From NCBI GenBank assembly GCA_035649575.1, contig DASRJH010000097.1, forward strand, positions 1 through 14,893: 14,893 nucleotides of DNA, written 5' to 3'. The DNA is from DASVAL01 sp035649575 (GTDB lineage Bacteria; Planctomycetota; UBA1135; UBA2386). Under the pieces are notes generated by a model. That model was not told the origin of the DNA. It saw only the letters and a list, made by a program, of their open reading frames with translations, and made no database searches. A program made the translations under genes and the position numbers. This document shows positions 6,281 through 12,902 of this stretch, piece by piece. How positions within the stretch are numbered: the stretch's first letter is position 1; each line of letters begins with the position of its first letter.

Positions 6281-9085
6281 TTGAAAAAGGTACGAGTCTT
6301 CGAATTGGCCAAGGAGTTCGGGATGCGCGGTCCCGACCTGGCGAAGCTGTTGCGTGAGATCGGCTTCGAAAACATCCGGACCCACATGACGGTGCTCGAC
6401 GACGCGGACCTCATGATGGTCGAGGCGCGGCTCTCGGCCCAGGGCTTGCGCCGCCAGCCTGCAACGGACGACGCAGCGACGCCGTCGGCCACGCCGAAGA
6501 AGAAGAGTTTCACGACCGTGGTCGAGGACACCGAGGTGGCGCCCGAAGCGCCGATGCCGGCGCCGTCGGCCAAGCGGGAGCTCAAGGAGCTGCCGCGCAA
6601 GACGCCCGCGAAACTGCCCGCGAAGAAAACATCCAGGCAGGACACGCCTCCGGCCGAAGAGGCACCCCCCGAGCCGGCAGCTCCGCCCGCGAAGGTTCGT
6701 GCGCCCGCGGCACCTCCGGCCCCGGCTGCGCCGGCCGCCGAGGTCCCGGCTGCCCCCACCGCGCCGGCGCCCGAAGCCCCTGCACCGCCGCGCGAGAAGA
6801 CTCCCGGCGCAGCACCGCCCGAACGGACTCCAGCGCCAGTACCCCTGGCACCGGCCGCCGTCCTGCCGACCTCCGGGGCGCCGGCCCGGCCGATGCCGCA
6901 GGTCGAGCCAGCGACCCCGGACCTCGTCAAGACCGGTGCAGTCGCCCAGACGCCGGAGCTCACCGCGGATTCTGGCACCGAAGTCGCGCCCGAGGTCGAA
7001 GCCGACCCCGTAAGGAGGCTCGTCGTGCCGCAGAAGCGGGCCACGGTCGTCGGTCGCATCGAACTGCCGCAGGAAACGATCCGCGACGCCACGCGGCGTT
7101 CCGCTCCGGCCGCACCACGCGATCTGCGCCGCGCCGCGCTGCAGAAGATGCAACAGCGCACCGGTTCGCGGCCGGCCGGGCCGCAGACCGGGATCCGCCG
7201 CGGGCCGGCCGGCCCCGGCACGACGGGACCACGCGGTCCCGGCCGCGACATGGCGCGCGGCGGTCCCGGCGGAGCCCGCAAGCAGCGCGTGGCGCCGACG
7301 CTCGATCCGCAGCGCGTCGTCGAGGTCGCCGAACCGGTCTCGATGAAGGCACTCTCGGAAGCGCTCGGCATCAAGGTCACGGACCTGATCGCGACGCTCA
7401 CGTTCAAGCTCAAGATCCCCGGCAAGAACATCAACTCGCTGCTCAGCAACGAGGAGGTCGAGCTCGTCGGCATCGAGCTCGAGCGCAACATCAAGATCGT
7501 CGCGCACAAGGAGGCCATGGACGAGCTCATGGAGCAGCTCGTCGAGGAAAGCGAGGACGAAGAAACGCTCTTGCGCGCTCCCGTCGTGACGTTCATGGGC
7601 CACGTCGACCACGGCAAGACGTCGCTGATGGACGCGCTGCGCAAGAGCGACGTCGCGAAGCACGAGGCGGGCGGCATCACGCAGCACATCGGCGCCTACA
7701 AGGTCACGAACGAGAAGGGCGAGGAGATCGTCATTCTCGACACGCCGGGCCACGCCGCGTTCACGGCGATGCGGGCCCGCGGCACCGAGCTGACCGACAT
7801 CGTCGTGCTCGTCGTCGCGGGCGACGACGGCGTGATGCCGCAGACCGAAGAGGCGATCAACCACGCGAAGGCCGCAGAAGTGCCGATCGTCGTCGCGATC
7901 ACGAAGTGCGACCTGCCCTCCAGCAAGCCGACCCAGGTCAAGCAGCAGCTCATGATCAAAGGCCTGCAGTCCGAGGACTTCGGCGGCGAGGTCGGCATGG
8001 TCGAAGTGTCGTCGGTGACCGGCAAGGGCCTCGAGGACCTGATGAGCCGCATCCTGCTCGAGGCCGAGATCCTCGACCTGCGTGCGCGTCCCGACGCACC
8101 GGGCAAGGGCGTCGTCGTCGAATCGCGTCAGTCCCCCGAACAGGGCGTCGTCGTCACGCTGCTCGTCACCGACGGCACGCTGCGGCTCAAGGACCAGATC
8201 GTCTGCGGCGAGAGCTTCACGCGCGTGCGCGCGATGATCGACGACCACGGCAACAACCTCGAGGAAGCGGGCCCGTCGACGCCGATCACGGTGTTCGGGC
8301 TCGACCGGCTGCCGTCCCCGGGCGACAAGCTGTTCGTGGTCGAAGACGCGAAGAAGGCCAAGGAAGTCGTCGAAGCGCGCCAGCGCCGCGTGCGCGAGCT
8401 GTCGCGCGCCGAACGCAGCGCGGTCACGCTCGAGACGCTGTCGGCGAAGCTCGCCGAGCGCAACATCAAGGAGATCAAGATCATCCTGAAGGCCGACGCG
8501 ATGGGCTCGCTCGAGCCGATCAAGAAGTGCCTCGAGGAGATCGCGACCCCCGAAGTGCGCGTGAACCTCGTGCACAGCGCGCTCGGCGGCATCAACGAGA
8601 CCGACGTGAGCCTCGCGCAGGCCTCCGAAGCGGTCATCGTCGGCTTCAACACGATCGCCGACAGCAGCGCGCGGCAGCTCGCGGAACGCGGCGGCGTCGA
8701 GATCCGCTACTACGACGTGATCTACGAACTGCTCGACCAGGTGCGCGCGGCGATGGAAGGGCTGCTCGCGCCGCAAGAGGTGCAGAACGTCATCGGTCAC
8801 GCCGAGGTCAAGGCGACCTTCAAGTCGAGCAAGTTCGGCACGATTGCAGGCTGCCGCGTCCTGGACGGCATCGTCCGGCGCAGCGCCACGGCGCGCCTCT
8901 CGCGCGACGGTGCGGTCGTCTGGTCGGGCAAGATCGCGAGCTTGCGTCGCGCCGAGGAAGACGTGCGCGACGTCAAGGCCGGGTTCGAGTGCGGCATGAC
9001 GCTCGAAGGCTTCCAGGACATCAAGATCGGCGACCAGCTCGAGTTCGTGCAGATCGAGCTCGTCAAACGCACGCTCGGTGGATAG
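6281..9085 (+). CDS. infB: Translation initiation factor IF-2
   Basis: This 934-residue GTPase brings fMet-tRNA to the 30S subunit and promotes subunit joining. The TTG start is supported by TGAGGAGC upstream, and the product begins MKKVRVFELAKEFGMRGPDL, the usual IF2 N-terminal helical motif (1-55). A low-complexity Ala/Pro linker (about 60-270) and a Gly/Arg-rich stretch (about 295-335) follow, then a second IF2-N-type region (SMKALSEALGIKVTDLIATL). In the G domain G1 is GHVDHGKT (440-447), switch I GGITQHIGAY, and G3 DTPGH (487-491). G4 is TKCD (541-544) instead of the usual NKxD. G5 is SSVTGKG. Domains II-IV follow, including LKADAMGSLE and the conserved GFNTIADSSAR region, and the protein ends IELVKRTLGG. 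It is 87 bases downstream of nusA, consistent with one operon. Confidence 0.97.
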   Translation: MKKVRVFELAKEFGMRGPDLAKLLREIGFENIRTHMTVLDDADLMMVEARLSAQGLRRQPATDDAATPSATPKKKSFTTVVEDTEVAPEAPMPAPSAKRELKELPRKTPAKLPAKKTSRQDTPPAEEAPPEPAAPPAKVRAPAAPPAPAAPAAEVPAAPTAPAPEAPAPPREKTPGAAPPERTPAPVPLAPAAVLPTSGAPARPMPQVEPATPDLVKTGAVAQTPELTADSGTEVAPEVEADPVRRLVVPQKRATVVGRIELPQETIRDATRRSAPAAPRDLRRAALQKMQQRTGSRPAGPQTGIRRGPAGPGTTGPRGPGRDMARGGPGGARKQRVAPTLDPQRVVEVAEPVSMKALSEALGIKVTDLIATLTFKLKIPGKNINSLLSNEEVELVGIELERNIKIVAHKEAMDELMEQLVEESEDEETLLRAPVVTFMGHVDHGKTSLMDALRKSDVAKHEAGGITQHIGAYKVTNEKGEEIVILDTPGHAAFTAMRARGTELTDIVVLVVAGDDGVMPQTEEAINHAKAAEVPIVVAITKCDLPSSKPTQVKQQLMIKGLQSEDFGGEVGMVEVSSVTGKGLEDLMSRILLEAEILDLRARPDAPGKGVVVESRQSPEQGVVVTLLVTDGTLRLKDQIVCGESFTRVRAMIDDHGNNLEEAGPSTPITVFGLDRLPSPGDKLFVVEDAKKAKEVVEARQRRVRELSRAERSAVTLETLSAKLAERNIKEIKIILKADAMGSLEPIKKCLEEIATPEVRVNLVHSALGGINETDVSLAQASEAVIVGFNTIADSSARQLAERGGVEIRYYDVIYELLDQVRAAMEGLLAPQEVQNVIGHAEVKATFKSSKFGTIAGCRVLDGIVRRSATARLSRDGAVVWSGKIASLRRAEEDVRDVKAGFECGMTLEGFQDIKIGDQLEFVQIELVKRTLGG

Positions 9086-9115
9086 CCCCGTCGAGCACGA
9101 CACGTCCGTACCGCC

Positions 9116-9409
9116 ATGCTGTATATCGGCGTACTCCAGTTCACTCTCGCGATCCCGTATGCGGAGACCCTCAAGGACAAGCGCAACGCGGTCAAGGCAC
9201 TCAAGGACCGGCTGCGCCGTTCCTTCAACGTCTCGATCTCCGAGATCGACGACCTCGAGGAATGCACAATCGCGACGCTCGGAGCCGTCGTCGCGGGCAG
9301 TGACACCCCGCACCTGAACAGCGTGATGGACCACCTGCTGAACGACCTGAAGGACTGGCGCGACGGCACGATGACCGACCACCAGCTCGAGATCATTGCG
9401 CCGCAATGA
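9116..9409 (+). CDS. DUF503 (YlxP-like) protein
   Basis: This 97-residue protein has the DUF503 pattern: MLYIGVLQFTLAIPYAETLK at the N-terminus, DKRNAVKALKDRLRRSFNVS, ISEIDDLEECTIATLGAVVA and a C-terminal helix ending in EII. The family (YlxP in Bacillus) is small and single-domain, with a ferredoxin-like fold, and is found between infB and rbfA in many bacteria, exactly as here. Its biochemical role is not settled; the position suggests a part in ribosome assembly or translation. It starts 30 bases after infB and its stop overlaps the rbfA start (ATGA at 9406-9409), which implies translational coupling. No Shine-Dalgarno is visible. Confidence 0.9.
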   Translation: MLYIGVLQFTLAIPYAETLKDKRNAVKALKDRLRRSFNVSISEIDDLEECTIATLGAVVAGSDTPHLNSVMDHLLNDLKDWRDGTMTDHQLEIIAPQ

Positions 9410-9837
9410 ACGAACGCCGCATCAGCCGCCTGCAGGAACAGATCAAGCAACGGCTCGCCGAGGTCCTGCTGCGCGACATCGCCGACCCGAAGCTCGGTCT
9501 CGTCACGATCACGCGCGTCGAGCTCGACAGCGAGTTCACGCACTGCAAAGCCTACTGGTCCGTCATGGCCGCGGGCAAAGCCGCGGAGCAGAAGGCACGG
9601 GCCCAGAGCGAGGGCGTGTTGCGGCGCGCGCGCGGCCTCTGCCAGCGCGAGATCGCGCAGGCCGTGAACGCGCGCACGACGCCGCACCTCGAGTTCGTGT
9701 TCGACGAGAGCATCGCGGGCGCGATCAAGCTCAACCAGCTGCTCCAGGACCTGCAGCAGGAACGCGAGCGCAAGGCCGGCCCCGAAGACCCGGCCGCGCC
9801 GACCACTCCGCCGGGCAACGGCAACCCCGGCACGTGA
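9406..9837 (+). CDS. rbfA: Ribosome-binding factor A
   Basis: RbfA binds the 30S subunit and helps mature the 5' end of 16S rRNA. The 143-residue product has the KH-like RbfA core: RISRLQEQIKQRLAEVLLRD (helix 1), DPKLGLVTITRVELDSEFTHCKAYWSV (27-53, the conserved D-P-x-x-G-x-V-T-I-T stretch), a helix RRARGLCQREIAQAV, and RTTPHLEFVFDESI (90-103). A Pro/Gly/Asn-rich tail of about 20 residues follows residue 120. Its start overlaps the DUF503 stop. truB and rpsO, common next genes, are absent; a hairpin and an unrelated secreted-protein gene follow, so the cluster appears to end here. Confidence 0.93.
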   Translation: MNERRISRLQEQIKQRLAEVLLRDIADPKLGLVTITRVELDSEFTHCKAYWSVMAAGKAAEQKARAQSEGVLRRARGLCQREIAQAVNARTTPHLEFVFDESIAGAIKLNQLLQDLQQERERKAGPEDPAAPTTPPGNGNPGT

Positions 9838-9851
9838 TCGCACCGGCGGGG

Positions 9852-9894
9852 AGCGGCAGTGAGCAGAGCAGTCGGGAACCTTCCCCCTGCCGCT
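9852..9894 (+). terminator. Hairpin after rbfA, possible terminator without U-tract
   Basis: AGCGGCAG (9852-9859) pairs perfectly with CTGCCGCT (9887-9894). Inside, GGGA (9874-9877) pairs with TCCC (9882-9885) around ACCT. No T-run follows, so this is not a classical Rho-independent terminator. Its position, 15 bases after the rbfA stop and before a separate gene, favours an end-of-operon role. Confidence 0.4.
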
Positions 9895-9931
9895 TGCAGA
9901 GTTCCCGCGCCTGTGCTCCGTTGCGGTCGTC

Positions 9932-10960
9932 ATGTCACGCCCACGCTCCGTCTTGTTCGCGCTGCTCTGCGCGAACCTGGTCCCCGCCCAAGAGAGCCAA
10001 CCCGCAGCCCGCGCAGCCGACGCACCCGCAGCCGCCGACGCACTCGCCGCCGCGAAGCAGAAGCTCACGACTGCCTTGCAGAAGACGGCCGCGCTGCAGG
10101 ACACCGGCTACCGCGCGAACTGGGGTGCCGATCGCAAGAAGAAGGGCGAGAGCAACCCGTTCGAGGCGTTGGTCGGCGCGAGCAAGGGCAGCGTGGAGGG
10201 TTCCTGGCACACCGATCGCCAGCACGTCGCGTTCGACAACGACAACAAGGACGAGCTCGTCGTGGCCGGACGCCGTTCGATCGCCAAGGACGACCAGCGC
10301 GACTGGCGGCTGCGCCCCGGCCGTTTCGCTGACGGGAGCACCACGGGCTTCGTGCCCGACGTGCCGCTGCTGCTGCAACAACTCGCCAACTGGGATCTCG
10401 CCGTCCTGCAACGCACGGCCGGTGCGCTCGACGATCGACCGGTCGAGGTGATCTCCGTGACGCTGAACGCCGACCAGGTCGGCGAAGCCGTCTGGGCCGG
10501 CCTGATTCCAGAGTCCGTCGCGAGCCCGCTCATGATGGGCGCGTTCGGCAGGTTCGGCGCTGCGGGTCCTCGCCCCGCCCCCGCGACTCCCGATGCCACG
10601 GTCGACCTGGCCGTGACGATCGACCCGGGCACGAGCCTCGTGCACCAGATCCAGTTCCGCGGCTGGTCGAAGCAGAACGCCGGCGGCAGGGCCGCGGGTG
10701 GCGGCGTGTTCGTCGTGCAGGCCGGCGGCGGGGCCGTGGCCATGAGGGGCGGCGGCGACGAAGAAGGCGAGGAGGAAGATACCAAGGCCGAAACCGGCAA
10801 GGCCGGCGCCCCGATGACCTTCGAGAACGGCCTGCCCATCCGCCCGCGCAAGAAGACGACGGTGATGGACTACACGGTGCGGCTGTTCGATCACGGCAGC
10901 AAGAAGGCGCCGGAGCTCTCTGACGAACAGAAGAAGCTGCTCGGCCGCAAGCCGCTCTGA
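9932..10960 (+). CDS. Secreted protein of unknown function (tandem paralogue A)
   Basis: I do not recognise a named family. The 342-residue protein starts with a signal peptide (RPRSVLFALLCANLVPA, likely cut before Gln20), so it is exported. After a helical Ala-rich stretch (30-55), a beta-rich body follows: GSWHTDRQHVAF (90-101), GRRSIAKDDQRDWRLRPG (113-130), then a helix PDVPLLLQQLANWDLAVLQ, and DRPVEVISVTLNADQVGE (168-185). Residues 250-275 are Gly-rich and 276-290 strongly acidic (DEEGEEED), probably a disordered insertion. The C-terminus is MDYTVRLFDHG, then PELSDEQKKLLGRKP. These blocks recur with the same internal spacing in the next gene. The pattern suggests a lipoprotein-carrier or LolA-like sheet, but this is a guess. 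No Shine-Dalgarno is seen. Confidence 0.75.
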   Translation: MSRPRSVLFALLCANLVPAQESQPAARAADAPAAADALAAAKQKLTTALQKTAALQDTGYRANWGADRKKKGESNPFEALVGASKGSVEGSWHTDRQHVAFDNDNKDELVVAGRRSIAKDDQRDWRLRPGRFADGSTTGFVPDVPLLLQQLANWDLAVLQRTAGALDDRPVEVISVTLNADQVGEAVWAGLIPESVASPLMMGAFGRFGAAGPRPAPATPDATVDLAVTIDPGTSLVHQIQFRGWSKQNAGGRAAGGGVFVVQAGGGAVAMRGGGDEEGEEEDTKAETGKAGAPMTFENGLPIRPRKKTTVMDYTVRLFDHGSKKAPELSDEQKKLLGRKPL

Positions 10961-10963
10961 TTC

Positions 10964-10980
10964 GGAACCCGACAGGGTCC
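10964..10980 (+). terminator. Small hairpin between the two secreted-protein genes
   Basis: GG-A-ACCC (10964-10970) can pair with GGGTCC (10975-10980) around a GACA loop, leaving one bulged A. It is followed by the pyrimidine-rich TCTTCACT. It starts four bases after the upstream stop and precedes a predicted promoter, so it may be a weak terminator. Confidence 0.3.
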
Positions 10981-10993
10981 TCTTCACTGGGGC

Positions 10994-10999
10994 TACACT
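10994..10999 (+). promoter_or_regulatory. Predicted -10 box of a leaderless transcript
   Basis: TACACT, in the context GGGGCTACACT, ends six bases before the ATG at 11006. That spacing places transcription start on the start codon. A -35 box is not convincing (CCGACA at 10969-10974, 19 bases away). The same GGGGCTAC context precedes the nusA -10 box. Confidence 0.4.
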
Positions 11000-11005
11000 G
11001 TGGCC

Positions 11006-11830
11006 ATGCGCGCTCTCCCGCTGCTCGTGCTGGGCGGTGTTCTCGCCGCCCAGGCTCGAGCACCGCAGACACAGGCCCCCACCCCCGCGGTGACGCGTGC
11101 GCAACAGCGGGCCACCGACGATGTGCAGGAGGCCTGCCGCAAGTTCCTGCTCGAGCCGCATGCGTTCACGGGCACGTGCACGTTCCACACGGGTCGCGAA
11201 GACACCGACACGACCGTCGCGTATCGGGGCGCTTGGCATGACCGAGTCGCGCTGTTCGAGATGGACGAACATTCCGTGCTGACGAACGGCGAACGCCAGC
11301 TCGTGCGCGTGCGGAACCGGGCGTGGACGCTGCCCCAAGGGGACGCGCCGGACTGCCCGCTCGAGCCGCGTGTGCTCGCGGCCCATCTGCCGCACGCGAC
11401 GATCAAGTCCTGCGAGGCCACCTCGCACGCCGATCGCCCCGCGATGCGCGTGCACGCCGTGTGGACCGGTGTGCAGGCCGGCGAGCTCGCGGTGAAGGCC
11501 GCCGTGCCGCACGGCAGATATCAGGCGTTGCTCGAGAACATGCCGGCACTGCAGAAGCGCATCCCGGACCGCGTCGTGGTCGACGCGGCGATCTGCTTCG
11601 ACCCGGCCACGAAGGCGCTGCTGGCCGCCACGCTGCGCATCGCGCTGCTCGATGAAACCGAGTTGCCCGCCGACCAGGCGCCAACAACCGCCCCCGTCGG
11701 TTTGCCGCCGCTGACACGCGTGAGCCTGGCGGACGTCGCGTTTGACTTCACGGTGCAGCAGCCTGCCAAGGTGCCGATGCCCGAACTCGACGGCACGCTG
11801 CGCACGATGCTCGGTCTGCCGCCCCGTTGA
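11006..11830 (+). CDS. Secreted protein of unknown function (tandem paralogue B)
   Basis: The 274-residue product has a signal peptide (RALPLLVLGGVLAA, cut before Gln16) and is therefore exported. I do not recognise a named family. A helix (30-50) leads into FTGTCTFHTG, GAWHDRVALFEM (75-86), GERQLVRVRNRAWTLPQG (95-112), a helix PRVLAAHLP, and DRPAMRVHAVWTGVQAGE (143-160). Strands RVVVDAAICFDPATKALLAAT and LADVAFDFTV follow, then the ending PELDGTLRTMLGLPP (259-273). The same blocks occur in the preceding gene, so the two are probably diverged duplicates. Unlike that copy, the mature protein has five cysteines (44, 58, 117, 136, 197) and lacks the Gly-rich acidic insertion. ATG 11006 is chosen over GTG 11000 because a -10-like box ends six bases before it. 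The stop lies 12 bases from the convergent selD stop. Confidence 0.75.
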   Translation: MRALPLLVLGGVLAAQARAPQTQAPTPAVTRAQQRATDDVQEACRKFLLEPHAFTGTCTFHTGREDTDTTVAYRGAWHDRVALFEMDEHSVLTNGERQLVRVRNRAWTLPQGDAPDCPLEPRVLAAHLPHATIKSCEATSHADRPAMRVHAVWTGVQAGELAVKAAVPHGRYQALLENMPALQKRIPDRVVVDAAICFDPATKALLAATLRIALLDETELPADQAPTTAPVGLPPLTRVSLADVAFDFTVQQPAKVPMPELDGTLRTMLGLPPR

Positions 11831-11842
11831 CTCGCGTGCCGA

Positions 11843-12895
11843 TCAGGCCAGCGTCACGGACGGCCCGCCCGGCGCGCGCTGTACGAACTGCCCGATGATC
11901 GCGTGGCTCGGAGCCCCCGCGTCGGTGATCCGGCGCACGACCTTGTCGGCGATCGCCGCGGGCACCGCGAGCATGAGACCACCCGAGGTCTCGGCGTCGA
12001 AGACGAGGTCCACGAGCGCCTGGTCCACGGTCGGCTCGACGCGCACACGCGGTCCGTAGAACGCCTTGCCGCGCGTGCAGCCACCCGACGTCACGCCGCT
12101 GCGCACGAGGTCGATCGCGCCGGGCAGCACCGGCAGATCGGCCGCGCGCAGCTGCAGACACAAGCCCGCACCCTCGGCCATCTCGCAACCGTGGCCCATG
12201 AGCCCGAACCCCGTGACGTCCGTCGCGCCGTGCACCTCGAGATCGCGCACCGCGTCGCAGGCTCCCTTGTTCAACGTCGCCATCTGCTGCATCGCGGCCA
12301 TCGCGACGGCCGCCGTGACCTTCTCGCGTTTGATCGCCGTCGAGACCGGCCCCATGCCGAGCGGCTTGCTGAGCACGAGCACGTCGCCTGCGCGTGCGCC
12401 GCCGTTGGCCCAGAACCGCTGCGGATGCACGATCCCCGTGACCGACAGACCGTACTTGATCTCCTGGTCGACGACCGAGTGCCCGCCGCACAACACGGCG
12501 CCCGCTTCCTTGATCTTCTCGAGGCCGCCGGCGAGCACTTCGCCGAGCACGTCGAGGCCGAGCTCCTTCGGCCAGCCGACGATGTTCATCGCCGTGAGCG
12601 CCTTGCCCCCCATCGCGTAGACGTCCGACAGCGAGTTCGCGGCCGCGATGCGCCCGAACCAGCGCGGGTCGTCGACGATCGGCGGAAAGAAATCGAGCGT
12701 CTGCACGAGCGCGCGTTCGGCGTCGATGCGGAAGATGCCCGCATCCTCGAAGCCGCGGTGCCCCGCGAGCAGATCCGGATGTTCGATCGTCCCGAGTTTC
12801 TCGAGAACCTGCCCGAGGCTCCCCGGCGGCAGCTTGGCGGCTCAACCGGAACCGGATGCGTAACGGGTCAGTCGCTTGTCGGTCGTTTCAACCAT
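11843..12895 (-). CDS. selD: Selenophosphate synthase, selenocysteine-containing
   Basis: SelD makes selenophosphate from selenide and ATP, the selenium donor for selenocysteine synthesis. Reading from ATG 12895 gives 350 residues if the in-frame TGA at codon 18 (12844-12842) is selenocysteine: RYASGSG-Sec-AAKLPPGSLG. This aligns with E. coli YSHGAG-Cys17, and Lys21 corresponds to its Lys20, so the TGA falls exactly on the catalytic Cys/Sec. The frame stays homologous on both sides (LVQTLDFFPPIVDDP, IAAANSLSDVYAMGG, GGHSV, TDVTGFGLMGHG, ETSGGLMLAV). Asp68 and Asp91 match E. coli metal ligands. A start after the TGA, such as GTG 12706, would delete the active site. The Shine-Dalgarno GAGGTGA overlaps the selA stop, and the gap to selA is seven bases. 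It is part of a selA-selD operon. Confidence 0.93.
12809..12832 (-). promoter_or_regulatory. Predicted bacterial SECIS element in selD
   Basis: Starting nine bases after the TGA, CUGCC (12832-12828) pairs with GGCAG (12813-12809). Inside, GGG (12824-12822) pairs with CUC (12817-12815, one G-U) around the loop GAGC (12821-12818). The loop begins 20 bases after the UGA and opens with G. Both points fit the known bacterial SECIS pattern bound by SelB. An alternative inner pairing of C16-C17 with G28-G29 after the UGA gives a continuous five-pair upper stem. Confidence 0.6.
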
Positions 12896-12902
12896 GGTCA
12901 CC

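Noticed and set aside
6440..7300. GC-rich repeated segments in infB considered as DNA repeats.
   Set aside because: They encode the Ala/Pro and Gly/Arg linker common in IF2 proteins and have no regular unit or conserved nucleotide repeat.
4799..9406. A 1535-codon open frame on the minus strand, opposite nusA, infB and DUF503.
   Set aside because: It is rich in Arg, Asp, Leu and Val runs typical of the reverse reading of GC-rich genes. It has no family motif, while the plus strand holds clear nusA and infB along its length.
12842..12844. The TGA in selD read as a true stop or a pseudogene mutation.
   Set aside because: It falls exactly on the Cys/Sec position, the rest of the gene is intact, a SECIS-like hairpin follows and selA is adjacent. 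Selenocysteine explains all of these together.
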